DNA of 64,000 nt, taken from NCBI GenBank assembly GCA_024509875.1, contig JAMPIV010018959.1, positions 1-64,000 on the forward strand, in the 5' to 3' direction. The stretch's first letter is position 1; every line of letters begins with the position of its first letter. This document shows positions 53,937 through 64,000 of the stretch, one piece after another. Origin of the DNA: Oreohelix idahoensis. Lineage: Eukaryota > Mollusca > Gastropoda > Stylommatophora > Oreohelicidae. Both the position numbers and the translations under genes were made by a program. The notes under the pieces were generated by a model. The model saw nothing but the letters and a program-made list of their open reading frames with translations. It did not search any database and was not told the DNA's origin.

Positions 53937-54404
53937 TTTTTTTTTTTTTAGTTCTGAGTCGAGGTAGTGTCGTTTCGTACAAGAGACTCGAAACGTTTGA
54001 TGAATGGCGTTGCGCTCCCGTCCTTACAGACTAGAGATTATGAATACGTGAATTCCTGAATTCAAATGAAAACAAGAAATACAAGAAGTTCACATTTTTC
54101 CTATAATAAATAGTTAATTTATCATAAAGTCACCCAAATGTAACCTCATTCAGGGCCATGACACCTGCCTACACTGGATTTCAGAATTAGACACCAAGAT
54201 GAGTGACCTGTGGAAGAAGTGACAACAATTAAAAACAGACAAAACTCTGATTAAGCAGACATCAAGGTCAATACTCTAATAAAGAAATGAAGCGAAATTA
54301 CAACCATTAAACAGACAACACTCGGACTTTATAAAGTCGGGATATATAAAAAATACTCCTCTTCGACCGTATCTGCAACGTTGTTATACTTGGCAACAAC
54401 TTAT

Positions 54405-54760
54405 AACAACATAAGTCATAACACAGAAACCTGTAACAGGTATAAACAGAAAGATAACAATATAAGTCAAGACACAGAAACCTGTAACAGGCAACAACAG
54501 AAAGGTAACAGTATAAGTCATGACACAGAAACCTGTAACAGGCAACAACAGAAAGGTAACAATATACCTTGTAAGTCAAGACACAGAAACCTGTAACAGG
54601 CAACAACAGAAAGGTAACAAAATAAATCAAGACACAGAAACCTGTAACAGGAAACAACAGAAAGGTAACAAAATAAGTCATGACACAGAAACCTGTAACA
54701 GGCAACAACAGAAAGGTAACAAAATAAATCAAGACACAGAAACCTGTAACGCACAGTCAT
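54405..54760. repeat. 51-bp minisatellite, about seven copies
   Basis: The unit contains gacacagaaacctgtaacag followed by gcaacaacagaaaggtaaca. Units are spaced 51 bp, with one 57-bp unit near 54570. A multiple-of-three unit opens frames on both strands; none looks like a gene. Confidence 0.95.
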
Positions 54761-54904
54761 TCTATAAAAAAGAGAACAATGAACAAAACACGTCTGACAT
54801 TTTATAACGGAGCATAAGTTATTAAATTTTCTTGACGCCATTCGACGTCAGAAGCAGACAACATCATAAATGCCAAGCATTTATGTATTTTCCCTATTAC
54901 AATT

Positions 54905-55112
54905 CCCCCTTCCTCTCCTTATAGAGCATGAAATCCACCACTGCATCTTTTCCACAAGAAACGTGAACCGAAGTGTTTATTTTTGATGTTGTTGCAGCCG
55001 TGGTTTCTGTAGTAGTTTGTTATACATGAAGATGTTGCCAGCTTCATTTATAACCTTATATTAGTCGCATCTACGACATGTTGTAGGGTGTAGTACTTCT
55101 ATTCTTTGTCTG
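54905..55112 (+). repeat. Dispersed repeat A copy, abutting an LTR
   Basis: It contains tatagagcatgaaatccacc, tttgttatacatgaagatg, attagtcgcatctacgacat and ctattctttg. It ends where the candidate LTR begins. Confidence 0.75.
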
Positions 55113-56193
55113 TGTTGCGTGATAAATTCTCGCAACATCGTTTTATTTCAATATCTATTTTATAACGCAAGGGCAACAACTGCTTGAAATTTATAGTCAC
55201 TTTTCTCGGTAAGCATTTGTCTTCTCGCGTTGGTATCGAATGCAGTTAAGTTTGAGCTGTGGTCATTTTGCGCTGGACTGCGCATGACTTGTCTTGCTTC
55301 TTGGTCGATCGGTTTCCGCCCACCACTAGTGGAGTGAGCGATTTGGAATGGCGAAAGAGATGCCTCGTTGAAGAGGGGATCTCCGCTATTTTTTTGTTCT
55401 GTCAGGAATGTGAGAGTCCTCTTATGGATATTTCGTTTATTCGAGATAATACCTCTAGTGTATTTGCACATGCCGGGAGGCATAATATTTCTGTGTATTT
55501 CCGGAAGGCAAGGTAAATTAACATTTTCATTAACTCTATCGATTTTTGGTCGTGAACGATTTCTGGTTCATAGCCTGTCTTCGAAAGTCGTCGTCACGAG
55601 ATGTTTTCCTAGCTCACATGTCGCTGTATTGTACTGCATCGGTTGATGCAGGTACCAAGGACCATTACTTGCTACTTTGTTAAATGAACTAGGTTTGAAA
55701 AACCTTTATTATCTAGAGGATATTTTTGAGGACATTATTTATACTTCGGCAGACGTGTCTGTCTTGCTGAAGTCAAACTAAGGAGAGTGAACTGATCTCA
55801 TACATCTGGTTATCTCCTGGCTGTTATAGAAAAGGATGGAGTTTTTCACCTGACTACATTTACAGCACTTTGAAATATAACATGCATCTGACTCATCATT
55901 GTAATGCTGTCTACCGTCTATTGCTGTATTGAATGTTGCTGTGATAATGACTGTTTGATGTGCCTACATATTCGCGTAACCATTTTGTCACTGTGGCGTC
56001 CACAATAAATAATGAAGAAAAACGTCAACGGCTGTTACAAGAATCATTGACTTTATACGTCGTGAGTTTACTGACGTCCTATGTGGATTGCCCTGTTATT
56101 TTTGTATGAACATTGTTTTGACTGAACACATCTGCACACTACACAAAACCAGACATGCGGATACCATCCATCATCATATGGCATCACGCATCA
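55113..56193 (+). repeat. Candidate left LTR of the second gypsy copy
   Basis: The end is inferred from ...gcatca, two bases, then tggtgg, as in the complete element. The start tgttgcgtg parallels tgttacgtg. Body identity to the complete LTR is not evident, so this boundary is an inference. Confidence 0.45.
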
Positions 56194-57625
56194 TTTGGTG
56201 GCCATAAGCTGGTTTGATTCTGGTACCAGCAAACACGGGGTCCCTTACCCACTTCATTTTCAACAAGAATTCATCAGCATCCTTCAAGAAATTAACATTC
56301 TTCAATACAGTCAACATCTTCAAAATTTTCAAAGTACTCGGCGTTGCCCGGTAAAAGTCAAAATTTCAACTTTTTGACGGAAACAAGAATTTGACAGTAC
56401 CCGGCGTTGTTACATGTTGCCGGATAACTCGGACTGCTGTTATCTTTTACGCAAGTCAAGCAAGTTGCTGCTGTCAAGGTTCCAGTGCTGTCGTTTTTGT
56501 GAAGGTCAAGTGCCGGTTGAAACGGGTTGTTTTCTGAAGAAGGCCAAGTACCGATTTCCATCAACTTACTTTTGGATTAGAAGGTCAAGTGCCGAAACAA
56601 CTCAACACACAGTATTTCAGAAGCTCTTGTACCATCGTGTTAGCAGTGGAAGCAGTTCAGATGTGCCATCATCGTTGGAGCTTCGCTCTTTAGGACGTTG
56701 ATTGACATCCGTTTTTTCTGCTGTTCTACGATTGGAAGCCTATAAGTTAAGTGGCCTGTTTGTATGTAAACTGTGCCCTTATACTTCTGCTGAGTCTTCT
56801 GTGTATCATCTCATTCTATATGTTATATGTCTATATGTTATTTGTATATTTATATGTTTATATTTCAGCGGGTTCTCGGTTGGGTGGTGTCTCCGTTAGA
56901 TTATGCCACGTCATAGAGGTCGTCTATTGTGAGCGTTTTCTGTAGGTTTGCAAATTTCCGATACTGGAATTTGCTAAGCGACTTCTGTTGCTATTTATGT
57001 TAGCTGTGATGACATGTTTTAATATTGTTTTCGTTATTATTTCGCATTCTTTAGTTTTGTTTTGATTTGTTTGTATTTGTTAGCCTACTCTTGTCTATAA
57101 TTTAGTTTCATACAACATTTTTGTTTATACACTGTGGTGTCATGTATTTTGTTTAATTCTATCGCAGATATCGTCACATTTTTTGTGATATTTCATTAAT
57201 TTCTGCTTTATTTTTAGTTGATTTCTGCGAACGTTTTTGTATTGTTGCTGATCTTTGTTATTGTTTACATTGTTATTGTTTACATTGTTTGCATTGTTTA
57301 CATTTTCAATGTTTACATTCTGCATGTGTTTACATAGTCATTGTTTACAGTTATAGTAATTAGTTAATGGGCTATGCTAATGCACTGTTACTACTACACT
57401 GATGATAAATGAATGATGAATAGTGTCGTGCACTATTGAATGAGAAGTGCACTTATGATCAAGAATTGATTGTTGATATTTCATATACAAGTTCTTTGAT
57501 TGGAGACTTGTTTCCCACAGAGACTGGGATAATATAATGTGATGTGAATATACAAGTGCTTAATTAAGACTTGTTACACTTAGGTTTGAAATAAATTAGT
57601 TAATTATTTCAGGTTTTGGACTCAT

Positions 57626-60309
57626 ATGTTAGACAACATGTCTACATTTGAGCACTTTATTGAGCAGGGTAAATTGCTTGGGAAGACTGGTGATAAGTTA
57701 GAAGAATTTGCAACTGCTCGATATGATAAAGCAATGGAAGCTGAACAAAAGAAACTGCATATGGAAGCTGAACAAAAGAAACTGCAGATGCAGGTGGATG
57801 AAAAAAGATTCCAAATGGAAATGGAAAAACAAAAAAGGGAATCAGAAGCTGAGGAAAGAAAACTCCAGCTACAGCTAGAAGCTGAAAGACTTCAAAAAGA
57901 GGCTGAGAATAAAAGACTTGAAAAAGAGGCTGAAAATAAAAGACTTGAAAAAGAAGCTGAAAATAAAAGACTTGAAAAAGAGGCTGAAAATAAAAGACTT
58001 GAAAAAGAAGCTGAAAATGAAAGACTTCAAAAAGAGGCTCAGGCTGAGGAAAGAAGATTACAGAGAGAGTCTGATGAGAGGAAAGAGAAAGCAAAAATGG
58101 AACATGAAGAAAAGGTCTTAGCTTTAGAGTTGGAAAAATTGAAATTGACAAGCATGAGTAATGGTAATGATTCAAACAAGGGTTCATCTTCTGGTAAGGC
58201 TAATAATGATACTTTTAAGATTAAGTTACCAACATTTAGTCCTTCCAGTGATGACATAATGTTCTATCTGGACAGATTTGAACAAGCATGTACAGCTCAT
58301 AACATAGACAAAGCAAAATATGTTTATCAGTTATCAGGGATACTGACAGGTAAAGCTCTAAGTATATTAAATATGGTGGATGAACCTGACAAGAACAATT
58401 ATGAGGTTGTCAGGGCCGCTTTGTTAAAGAAATATCAGCTTAACGAAGACGGCTATCGTCTACAATTTAAAAACATGTTACCTGAAAATGGAGTTGAATT
58501 CTCCGAGTTTATTGCAAGAATACGCATTACTTTCTCACGATGGGTTGAACTATCTAAGACGGAAAAAACTTATGAAGGACTTATGGACTTAATACTTAGA
58601 GACAAAGTCATGTCGTCTGTCAATGAGTCTTTCCTTGCTTTCCTTCATGAACGTAAACCTAAAACAATAAAAGAAATGGAAGATTTCTGTTGCCAATACG
58701 TAACTGCGCACCCACACATAACCATGGGTAACTCTAAGGTGAAAGAAGGTTTACCAGTTGCTTCGGCAGCTCCGTATGGCCAAAACTTTGCTCGTAGATT
58801 CCAACAAAATTTTGATAGAAAGAGTAGCGGTAATTTCTGTCAAAATCATGGAAATCAATTTCATGGTGATTCTTCTTCGAAGAATTGGAGACAACCTGAT
58901 AGTACTCGTTACTATCACCCTAATAATTATAAGCATTTCAAAAGAGGATATGGTAATAGAGGTTATTCCTGCCGAAGACCTCAGAACCAAACAAATAGAT
59001 GTTCGCATCAATGTGAACATGATAGTAATCGTGGAAACTGGAATTCGAACCAGGATAACAATTACAATAGAGACAATAATAACTGCAGAGATAATAATAA
59101 CTCTGATAACTTCAGAGGTAATAATAGTCGGGGTAGATCTCAACACAAAAAAAAGAGATATCAGCAGGCTAATGCTGTACAACAGGAAACTGAGGGAGCC
59201 TGTAATCATGTTGTTGATAGTAAAAACTTTGACGCTGTCACTAGTTCTGCTTTTGACTTTGAGAGAGCAAACAAATGCCCCCAATGCAGTACTTTATTCG
59301 AACCGGGTACCATAACTACTTTGAGTTGTGGTCACCCACTTCCCGCTCTTCCTGCTGCTGTTGCGCATGACGGGAGGGGTTCTTTAATTCTACATAAGGG
59401 TCTTGTTAATGATACTCCGGTCTCACTACTTTTCGATTCCGGATGCACCACTATTGGTGTTAGACAATCGCTTGTAGATCCATCTTGTGCTACAGGAAGG
59501 GTTATTAAATGTGTCACATTTGGCGGCACTCTAGAAAAATATCCTACTGCTGTAATTCGCATTGCCACTCCTTTCTTTACTGGAGATGTGCATGCTTGTC
59601 TCTTACCTAATCCTATTGCGGACCTTATTATTGGTCGTATTCACGGAGTTAGGGAGTGTACCCCACAGCAGATTGCTGCTTGGGAAGATAATAACATGCA
59701 AGCTACAAATGCAGTAGTTACAAGAGCACAAGCTCTACAAACACCCGAAACTTCACTGAATAGTGATAATGAAGTTGATAGCCAAGATAGTCACTTAGTA
59801 ATCACTCGTGACTCTTTCATAAAATTGCAAGAAGAAGATCCTTCTTTAAAAAAATTCTTCGTTCTTGCGAAGAAAGGTGATCCGAATCAGGATACAAATA
59901 GAAAATCTTGGATTGCAATGAGAAACGGCGTACTTGTACGTATGGTACAAGATTCGACTACGTCGGCACATTCGCAAATTCTTGTTCCCAAGAGCATGAG
60001 AGTCCAAATATTACAACATGCTCATGACTCGCAATGTGCTGGACATATGGGTTTTGCCCGTACGAAGTCGAGAGTCCTTGCGGCTTTCTTTTGGCCTTTT
60101 GTCAATAAGGACATTCGTATTTACTGCCGATCATGCAAGGTATGTCAGGAGGTCAAATCTAGAGGACCACGACATGCTGCGCCTATCCAGGCTGCTGACA
60201 TTCCTATTCGGCCGTTTCAGAAAATGGCCATAGATATTATTGGCCCTTTTAAGGTCAAGTCGGCCAGAGGACATCAGTTTATCCTTACATGTGTCGATAT
60301 GTGCACACG
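57626..60309 (+). pseudogene. Gag-PR-partial IN of the second gypsy copy
   Basis: About 895 codons are open from ATG 57626. The coiled coil at about 30-190 includes five ENKRLEKEA 9-mers. The Gag core, Asn/Arg-rich stretch, CPQC ... SCGH (near 551) and LFDSGCTT (near 604) all match the complete element. The integrase zinc region and the first catalytic Asp (AIDIIGPF, near 869) are present. The frame then runs into foreign sequence after VDMCTR and stops at 60364. The upstream frame has no other lesion, so damage is recent or confined to the insertion. Confidence 0.88.
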
Positions 60310-60543
60310 AACGAACGAACTTTATTTTCAAAGGGTTGAGAATTGGGCACGCAGGCCCGTCTGACATTCTGCCCTTCCTTTCTCTCACCTTTCATACTGA
60401 ATTCATTTATTCTCATATGCATTTTACATATCAAATTCAAGGAATTCAACGTTGTAAAGTAAAATAATAATATAGCACACTCATATTAACATTAATTACT
60501 TATAAGCATGACATAACATATGTTGAAAAGTACAAACATTATC
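60310..60543 (-). mobile_element. CR1-like LINE 3' end, inserted in the gypsy integrase
   Basis: The minus strand ends gaaaataaagttcgttcgtt at the junction. The UTR block (gggcctgcgtgcccaattct) matches 28763 and 60763. It is strongly 5'-truncated. Confidence 0.85.
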
Positions 60544-60545
60544 AG

Positions 60546-60761
<216 letters not shown>

Positions 60762-62845
60762 CGAACTTTATTTTCAAAGGGTTTAGAATTGGTCACGCAG
60801 GCCCGTCTAACATTCTGCCCTTCCTTTCTCTCTTCTTCCATAGTTAATCTATTTATTCTCACACGTATCCTAAATGTTACTTAAATAATAAAATAACAAG
60901 AAAATACAATAAAATAAAATCCCAACATTGTAACAGTACAATAACAGTTACACAAATTTACAGATGCGTATCATAATTTATACTAAACAGGACAAAATTA
61001 ACTTTAAAACCTACATATGATGTTATGTAATAATAATAATAATAGCCCCTTCAGTCATAACTGACTATGGGAATGCGCCCCTGAGGTGACAGCGTAATTA
61101 TTTAAGAACATAACGAAATTAGGGTGGCATATAATCTGCACTCATGATGTATTTGAAAAGTCTGTGATTGAATGAATATGGACTAAGAGTATTTTTTAAG
61201 TCGTGTGGAAGAGTATTCCACAGATGAGCAGCAGAAAAAGCTAAACTTTTCTTGAATAAGTCGAGCCTAGGCTTGGGCATGTGTAATTTATTTAAGCGTT
61301 GACTGCGTCTTCCGCTGTATTTGAAAATAGGCCACAGATACGTTGGAGCATTCTGTGACAAGATTTTGTGAATAAATTTGGCTTTGTTGAAGAGAAGGCG
61401 CTTTCTTAGTGGTAATATGTTAAGATATGTATATGCGTCTACACACTGTGTGAGGTTTTTGTCTGAAATTAGGCGCACTGCACGTTTTTGTAATGAAAAG
61501 AGTCTTTTAATGTTGGACATGGTGCAGCCATCCCAAATTGTGGAACAATAGTCTAGATGTGTTTGTATCTGGGATGTATAGAACATTTTTCGTGTCTCCT
61601 CATCTAGGAAATGTTTGATTTTAGCTAACTGGTAAACTTTTTGTGCCGTTTGTTTGGTCAGTGCTTGTACATGCGAATTCCAACTTAAATGTTGGTCAAT
61701 TATGAGTCCTAGTGTTTTATATTCATTTACATTTTCAATTAAAGAGGTTCCAATGTAGAGCTGAAGTGTTGTTTTCGGCGAGTTTTGTAATTTTTGTCTA
61801 GTTGATATTATCATACATTTTGTTTTAGTGATATTTATTTGCATGCAGTTTTCATTGCTCCACTTAATAAGATTGTCTGTGTCGCTTTGTAATAATATTT
61901 CTAGCGTGTTGCAACTTTTATCACTAGTATAAATGGTACAGTCATCGGCAAATAGGTCGCAGGATGAGTGCTCGATGTGTAGTGGAAGGTCATTTATGTA
62001 AATGGAAAAAAGTAGAGGGCCGAGAATAGAACCCTGAGGAACACCAGTGTCAATAATAGTTGGGCTTGACAAGGAGTTATTGTACCACACTACTTGCTGT
62101 CTGTCGGACAGGAATGATTTAAGTAATGTCACTAGTTTAAAGTTAACTTTCATTGTTTCTAATTTTCTTATTAAAACAGCGTGATCTAACATATCAAATG
62201 CTTTCCTAAAGTCTACAAAGATTGCTCCACATATGTTATCGTTATTTATGTTTAGGTGCAAGTTGTCTATCATCTTAGTTAGAGCTGTGTGGCATGAATG
62301 CTTTTGTCGAAACCCTGACTGACTGTCAATTAGCAAGTCATTGCTAACTAGGTAATGTAGTGTTGCTTTATGTATGTGTTTTTCTAGTGGTTTAGAAAGC
62401 GATGATAAAAGAGAAATAGGTCTATAGTTACCAAGATTACTGTTATCTGACGAGCCAGGTTTGAAGAGAGGATATACTTTGGCAATCTTAAAGGCTGAAG
62501 GAAAATAACTTTTAGCAATACATTGATTATATATAAAAGTTAGTGAATCACTAATAGCTGGTGCGGCGTAACGCAGTATTCGATTACTAATTCCGTCAAG
62601 CCCTGATGAGCTATTATCCTTAAGGCCAATAAGATAGTTATACACTTCATTAACTGTCATAAAAGGAATGTCGGGTGGAACTGAGTTTGTACATTTGTTT
62701 TTACAGAATGCTGAAAGTTTGTCTAAGTCACTACAGGAAGGTGGTATTGTGGATTTCAGACCGTTTATTTCTGCTTGAAAGTGATTGCTGAAGTCGGTGC
62801 AAGTAAATGAAGTGTTGGAAGAGAGAGAACTGATGTGTACAATAA
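60762..62845 (-). mobile_element. CR1-like LINE, 5'-truncated
   Basis: The coding region (to 61119) is followed by a 360-bp 3' UTR and a tail in tetranucleotide repeats. The 5' truncation lies at about 62845, where an RTE-like fragment begins. Confidence 0.88.
61119..62840 (-). CDS. CR1-like reverse transcriptase, C-terminal ORF2 portion
   Basis: The open frame extends to 62939, but its first 30 or so codons are antisense to an RTE fragment; true CR1 sequence begins near SNHFQAEINGL. RT motifs are in order: KIAKVYPLFKPG, NYRPISLLSSLSK, SGFRQKHSCHTAL, FVDFRKAFDML, GVPQGSILGPLLF and LFADDCTIY (catalytic FADD). The C-terminal CR1 hallmark follows (FSAAHLWNTLPHDLK). No endonuclease remains, so the copy is dead through truncation although this portion has no stop codon. 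LINE RTs of this type nick and prime at the target; here only the RT is encoded. Confidence 0.88.
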   Translation of the reverse strand, partial: VHISSLSSNTSFTCTDFSNHFQAEINGLKSTIPPSCSDLDKLSAFCKNKCTNSVPPDIPFMTVNEVYNYLIGLKDNSSSGLDGISNRILRYAAPAISDSLTFIYNQCIAKSYFPSAFKIAKVYPLFKPGSSDNSNLGNYRPISLLSSLSKPLEKHIHKATLHYLVSNDLLIDSQSGFRQKHSCHTALTKMIDNLHLNINNDNICGAIFVDFRKAFDMLDHAVLIRKLETMKVNFKLVTLLKSFLSDRQQVVWYNNSLSSPTIIDTGVPQGSILGPLLFSIYINDLPLHIEHSSCDLFADDCTIYTSDKSCNTLEILLQSDTDNLIKWSNENCMQINITKTKCMIISTRQKLQNSPKTTLQLYIGTSLIENVNEYKTLGLIIDQHLSWNSHVQALTKQTAQKVYQLAKIKHFLDEETRKMFYTSQIQTHLDYCSTIWDGCTMSNIKRLFSLQKRAVRLISDKNLTQCVDAYTYLNILPLRKRLLFNKAKFIHKILSQNAPTYLWPIFKYSGRRSQRLNKLHMPKPRLDLFKKSLAFSAAHLWNTLPHDLKNTLSPYSFNHRLFKYIMSADYMPP

Positions 62846-62955
62846 TGATGAAGAAAACATGGAAAGAACGTGAGCTGATGGCACGTGACAGGAGGACCTG
62901 GCATGTGTTTGTTGAAAGCCTATGTTCCTTGGGGAACAAACGGGTATTGATTTAT
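62846..62955 (+). mobile_element. RTE-like LINE (family 2) terminal fragment
   Basis: The blocks acatggaaagaacgtgagct, ggcacgtgacaggaggacct and ggcatgtgtttgttga match 15475-15540, ending gggtattgatttattgatt. Confidence 0.88.
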
Positions 62956-62964
62956 TGATTACCT

Positions 62965-63225
62965 GACCGAGTGTCTGATTGTCTAAGCGGTTAGAGTGCT
63001 TCCCTTTCGCGGCACAGTAACCGGGTTCCGTGATAGAAACCTAGTAGAATCATGCTCCACTAAACTGTAAATAGGTACCTGACTCTGCTCTTGAGTTAAG
63101 GAAGGTAAAGGCAGAGAGGAAGAGAACTGGTCACCTCTCGCCTAAAGAAATACTGGTCTATTATGGTGGACTTTAGAACACTTCATTCCACTACGGCAAT
63201 ATCTGCTATGTTACCGCCTTTTACT
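62965..63225 (+). repeat. SINE B, tRNA-derived
   Basis: The A-box-like ctaagcggttagagtgc and B-box-like gggttccgtgat lie in the first 70 bp. The core ctgactctgctcttgagtta and ggtaaaggcagagagga is shared with 48640 and 29040. Confidence 0.75.
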
Positions 63226-63227
63226 CC

Positions 63228-63520
63228 TGGGGTTGGAGTGGCTAAGAGGTATGGCGTCCGCCTCCAATTATAAAGATACCAGTTTCGATTCCCAGTAGAG
63301 GGAATATAATTTATGAAAATTGTTTTCAGAACCAGTGGTCCTAATGATGTCATACTTCCCCCTGGTCTCCTGGGTAGTGAGAAAGGATGCCATCCGGGTG
63401 AAAAATTGGAGGTCCCGTGTGTAGGTTGCGCACGTTAAAAATCCCTCGGCAGATGGAAATCGTAAAGAGTAGGCCACACGGACGCTGCACTAGCAAAATT
63501 TAAAAATTAGGAAATCTACC
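63228..63520 (+). repeat. SINE D, tRNA-derived
   Basis: A box in ggagtggctaagaggtatgg and B box in gtttcgattcccag. The core ttgcgcacgttaaaaatccc is a sequence I associate with molluscan SINEs. Confidence 0.7.
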
Positions 63521-63714
63521 CACCACCAAAATATGTATAGAATATTTGATTTCTAAATACACACATTGGGATTGTCGCCGGTGCTACGGAGTTCGTGCAC
63601 TGTGCTGATATCCTCCTTGTGTGATCTAAGGGAGGAGATCGGAGCACTGATGGAGTTGTCCTTGAGCAAAAACCAAAGCCAAACTACCTGCTAACACTAT
63701 TTATTTTTAAACAG
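63521..63714 (+). other. Intronic sequence before the right-hand APMAP-like exon
   Basis: It ends in the pyrimidine-rich acceptor atttttaaacag. Confidence 0.5.
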
Positions 63715-63830
63715 ATTACCTGCCCCTCCAACACTGACAGGAGCGTTGTCTCCCAACTACGCCCTCTTCAATGCGGAAAGACTTCACTTCAGAAGAATAA
63801 CGGGACCAACTTCATTCGCCTTTCTCAATG
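63715..63830 (+). CDS. APMAP/hemomucin-like protein, early exon of a second paralogue
   Basis: This 116-bp exon lies between acag and gtaaagat, entering with one base of a split codon and leaving after one base. The peptide (LPAPPTLTGALSPNYALFNA, then ERLHFRRITGPTSFAFLN) matches the conserved start of the strictosidine-synthase-like domain, where family members read PP.LTG.L.PN..L..AERL, then GPES.A. The exon order is wrong for the gene ending at 27684, since this is N-terminal sequence downstream of C-terminal exons, so it belongs to another copy. The first exon, expected to encode a membrane anchor, was not found upstream. Later exons lie beyond the window. Confidence 0.75.
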
Positions 63831-63957
63831 GTAAAGATATATTTACAAATGTCCACAATCATGTTTCTATGTCAAAAATAACCACATACATACTGTATTA
63901 GAGATAACTACAGTCGTTTATGTCGTGTGTGGAAGGTGTATGTCCCGTTTGATAGTT

Positions 63958-64000
63958 GGGAGCCGCGGTAGAGCAGTGATTAGTGCACGGGACATACTGT
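63958..64000 (+). repeat. SINE C head, cut by the window edge
   Basis: The sequence gggagccgcggtagagcagt and then gattagtgcacggg matches the heads at 50110 and (inverted) 29716. Confidence 0.7.

Larger units (their letters stand above)
55113..60309 (+). mobile_element. Second, diverged copy of the Gmr1-like gypsy lineage, truncated by a CR1 insertion
   Basis: The interior is homologous to 39880-43650 in both leader and ORF: the leader at about 56865-57015 aligns with 40378-40520. Homology stops exactly at 60309, where a CR1 3' end begins. The rest of integrase, RT, RNase H and the right LTR are not found in the window. Confidence 0.85.

Noticed and set aside
54307..54841. ORFs on both strands at the 51-bp repeat as a repeat protein gene
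   Set aside because: The unit is a multiple of three, so several frames stay open. There is no non-repeat domain, and no start or splice context.
62841..62939. N-terminal extension of the CR1 ORF
   Set aside because: It is antisense to an RTE-like LINE fragment at 62846-62955, so it is not part of the CR1 protein.

Overview
The window looks like ordinary nuclear DNA from an invertebrate animal, most likely a gastropod or other mollusc. There are spliced exons with GT/AG borders, an intronless class A GPCR of the kind expanded in gastropods, many RTE, CR1 and Jockey-like LINE remnants, tRNA-derived SINEs, GATA and TA microsatellites, and no operons or prokaryotic genes. The phylum call rests on repeat and protein style, not on a marker gene. 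I see no N-gaps.

Host genes are sparse. An orphan class A GPCR lies on the minus strand at 10.9-12.3 kb; its N-terminus is built from a 27-bp minisatellite. Two plus-strand exons (20872-21006 and 27415-27684) form the 3' end of an APMAP/hemomucin-like gene with a strictosidine-synthase-like fold and a Thr/Pro/Gly-rich tail. A further plus-strand exon at 63715-63830 matches the N-terminal part of the same family, so a second paralogue probably begins near the right edge, about 36 kb downstream. A 280-codon minus-strand ORF at 53.1-53.9 kb may be a lineage-specific intronless gene.

Most of the rest is transposable elements, several with insertion boundaries that can be read to the base. From left to right: an RTE-type LINE (1-1.95 kb); a complete, young, pol-less LTR element (4694-10147, target duplication cagac) with a 674-codon ORF; a Tigger/pogo transposon (13923-16303) broken by a LINE with an 11-bp duplication; a small hAT element (19122-19927); a near full-length RTE-like LINE (22.4-25.75 kb); a LINE/SINE mosaic (27.9-32.3 kb); a 1.75-kb minisatellite field (32.9-34.66 kb); a complete, young Ty3/gypsy element (38400-47924, duplication cacgt) with one 1660-codon gag-pol ORF; an L1-like LINE remnant split by a SINE (49.3-50.65 kb); a second, diverged copy of the same gypsy lineage (about 55.1-60.3 kb) cut by a CR1 insertion; and a CR1 LINE (60.76-62.85 kb).

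The most notable biology is in the two LTR lineages. The 38.4-kb element places integrase before reverse transcriptase, the order of the Gmr1 group rather than of typical Ty3/gypsy elements. It also carries a C-x2-C...C-x-H motif where a CCHC knuckle would be expected. The 4.7-kb element has no pol but keeps a long ORF with a retropepsin-like segment that lacks the catalytic Asp, followed by three 53-residue repeats. Its LTRs are almost identical, so it moved recently, presumably with enzymes supplied in trans.
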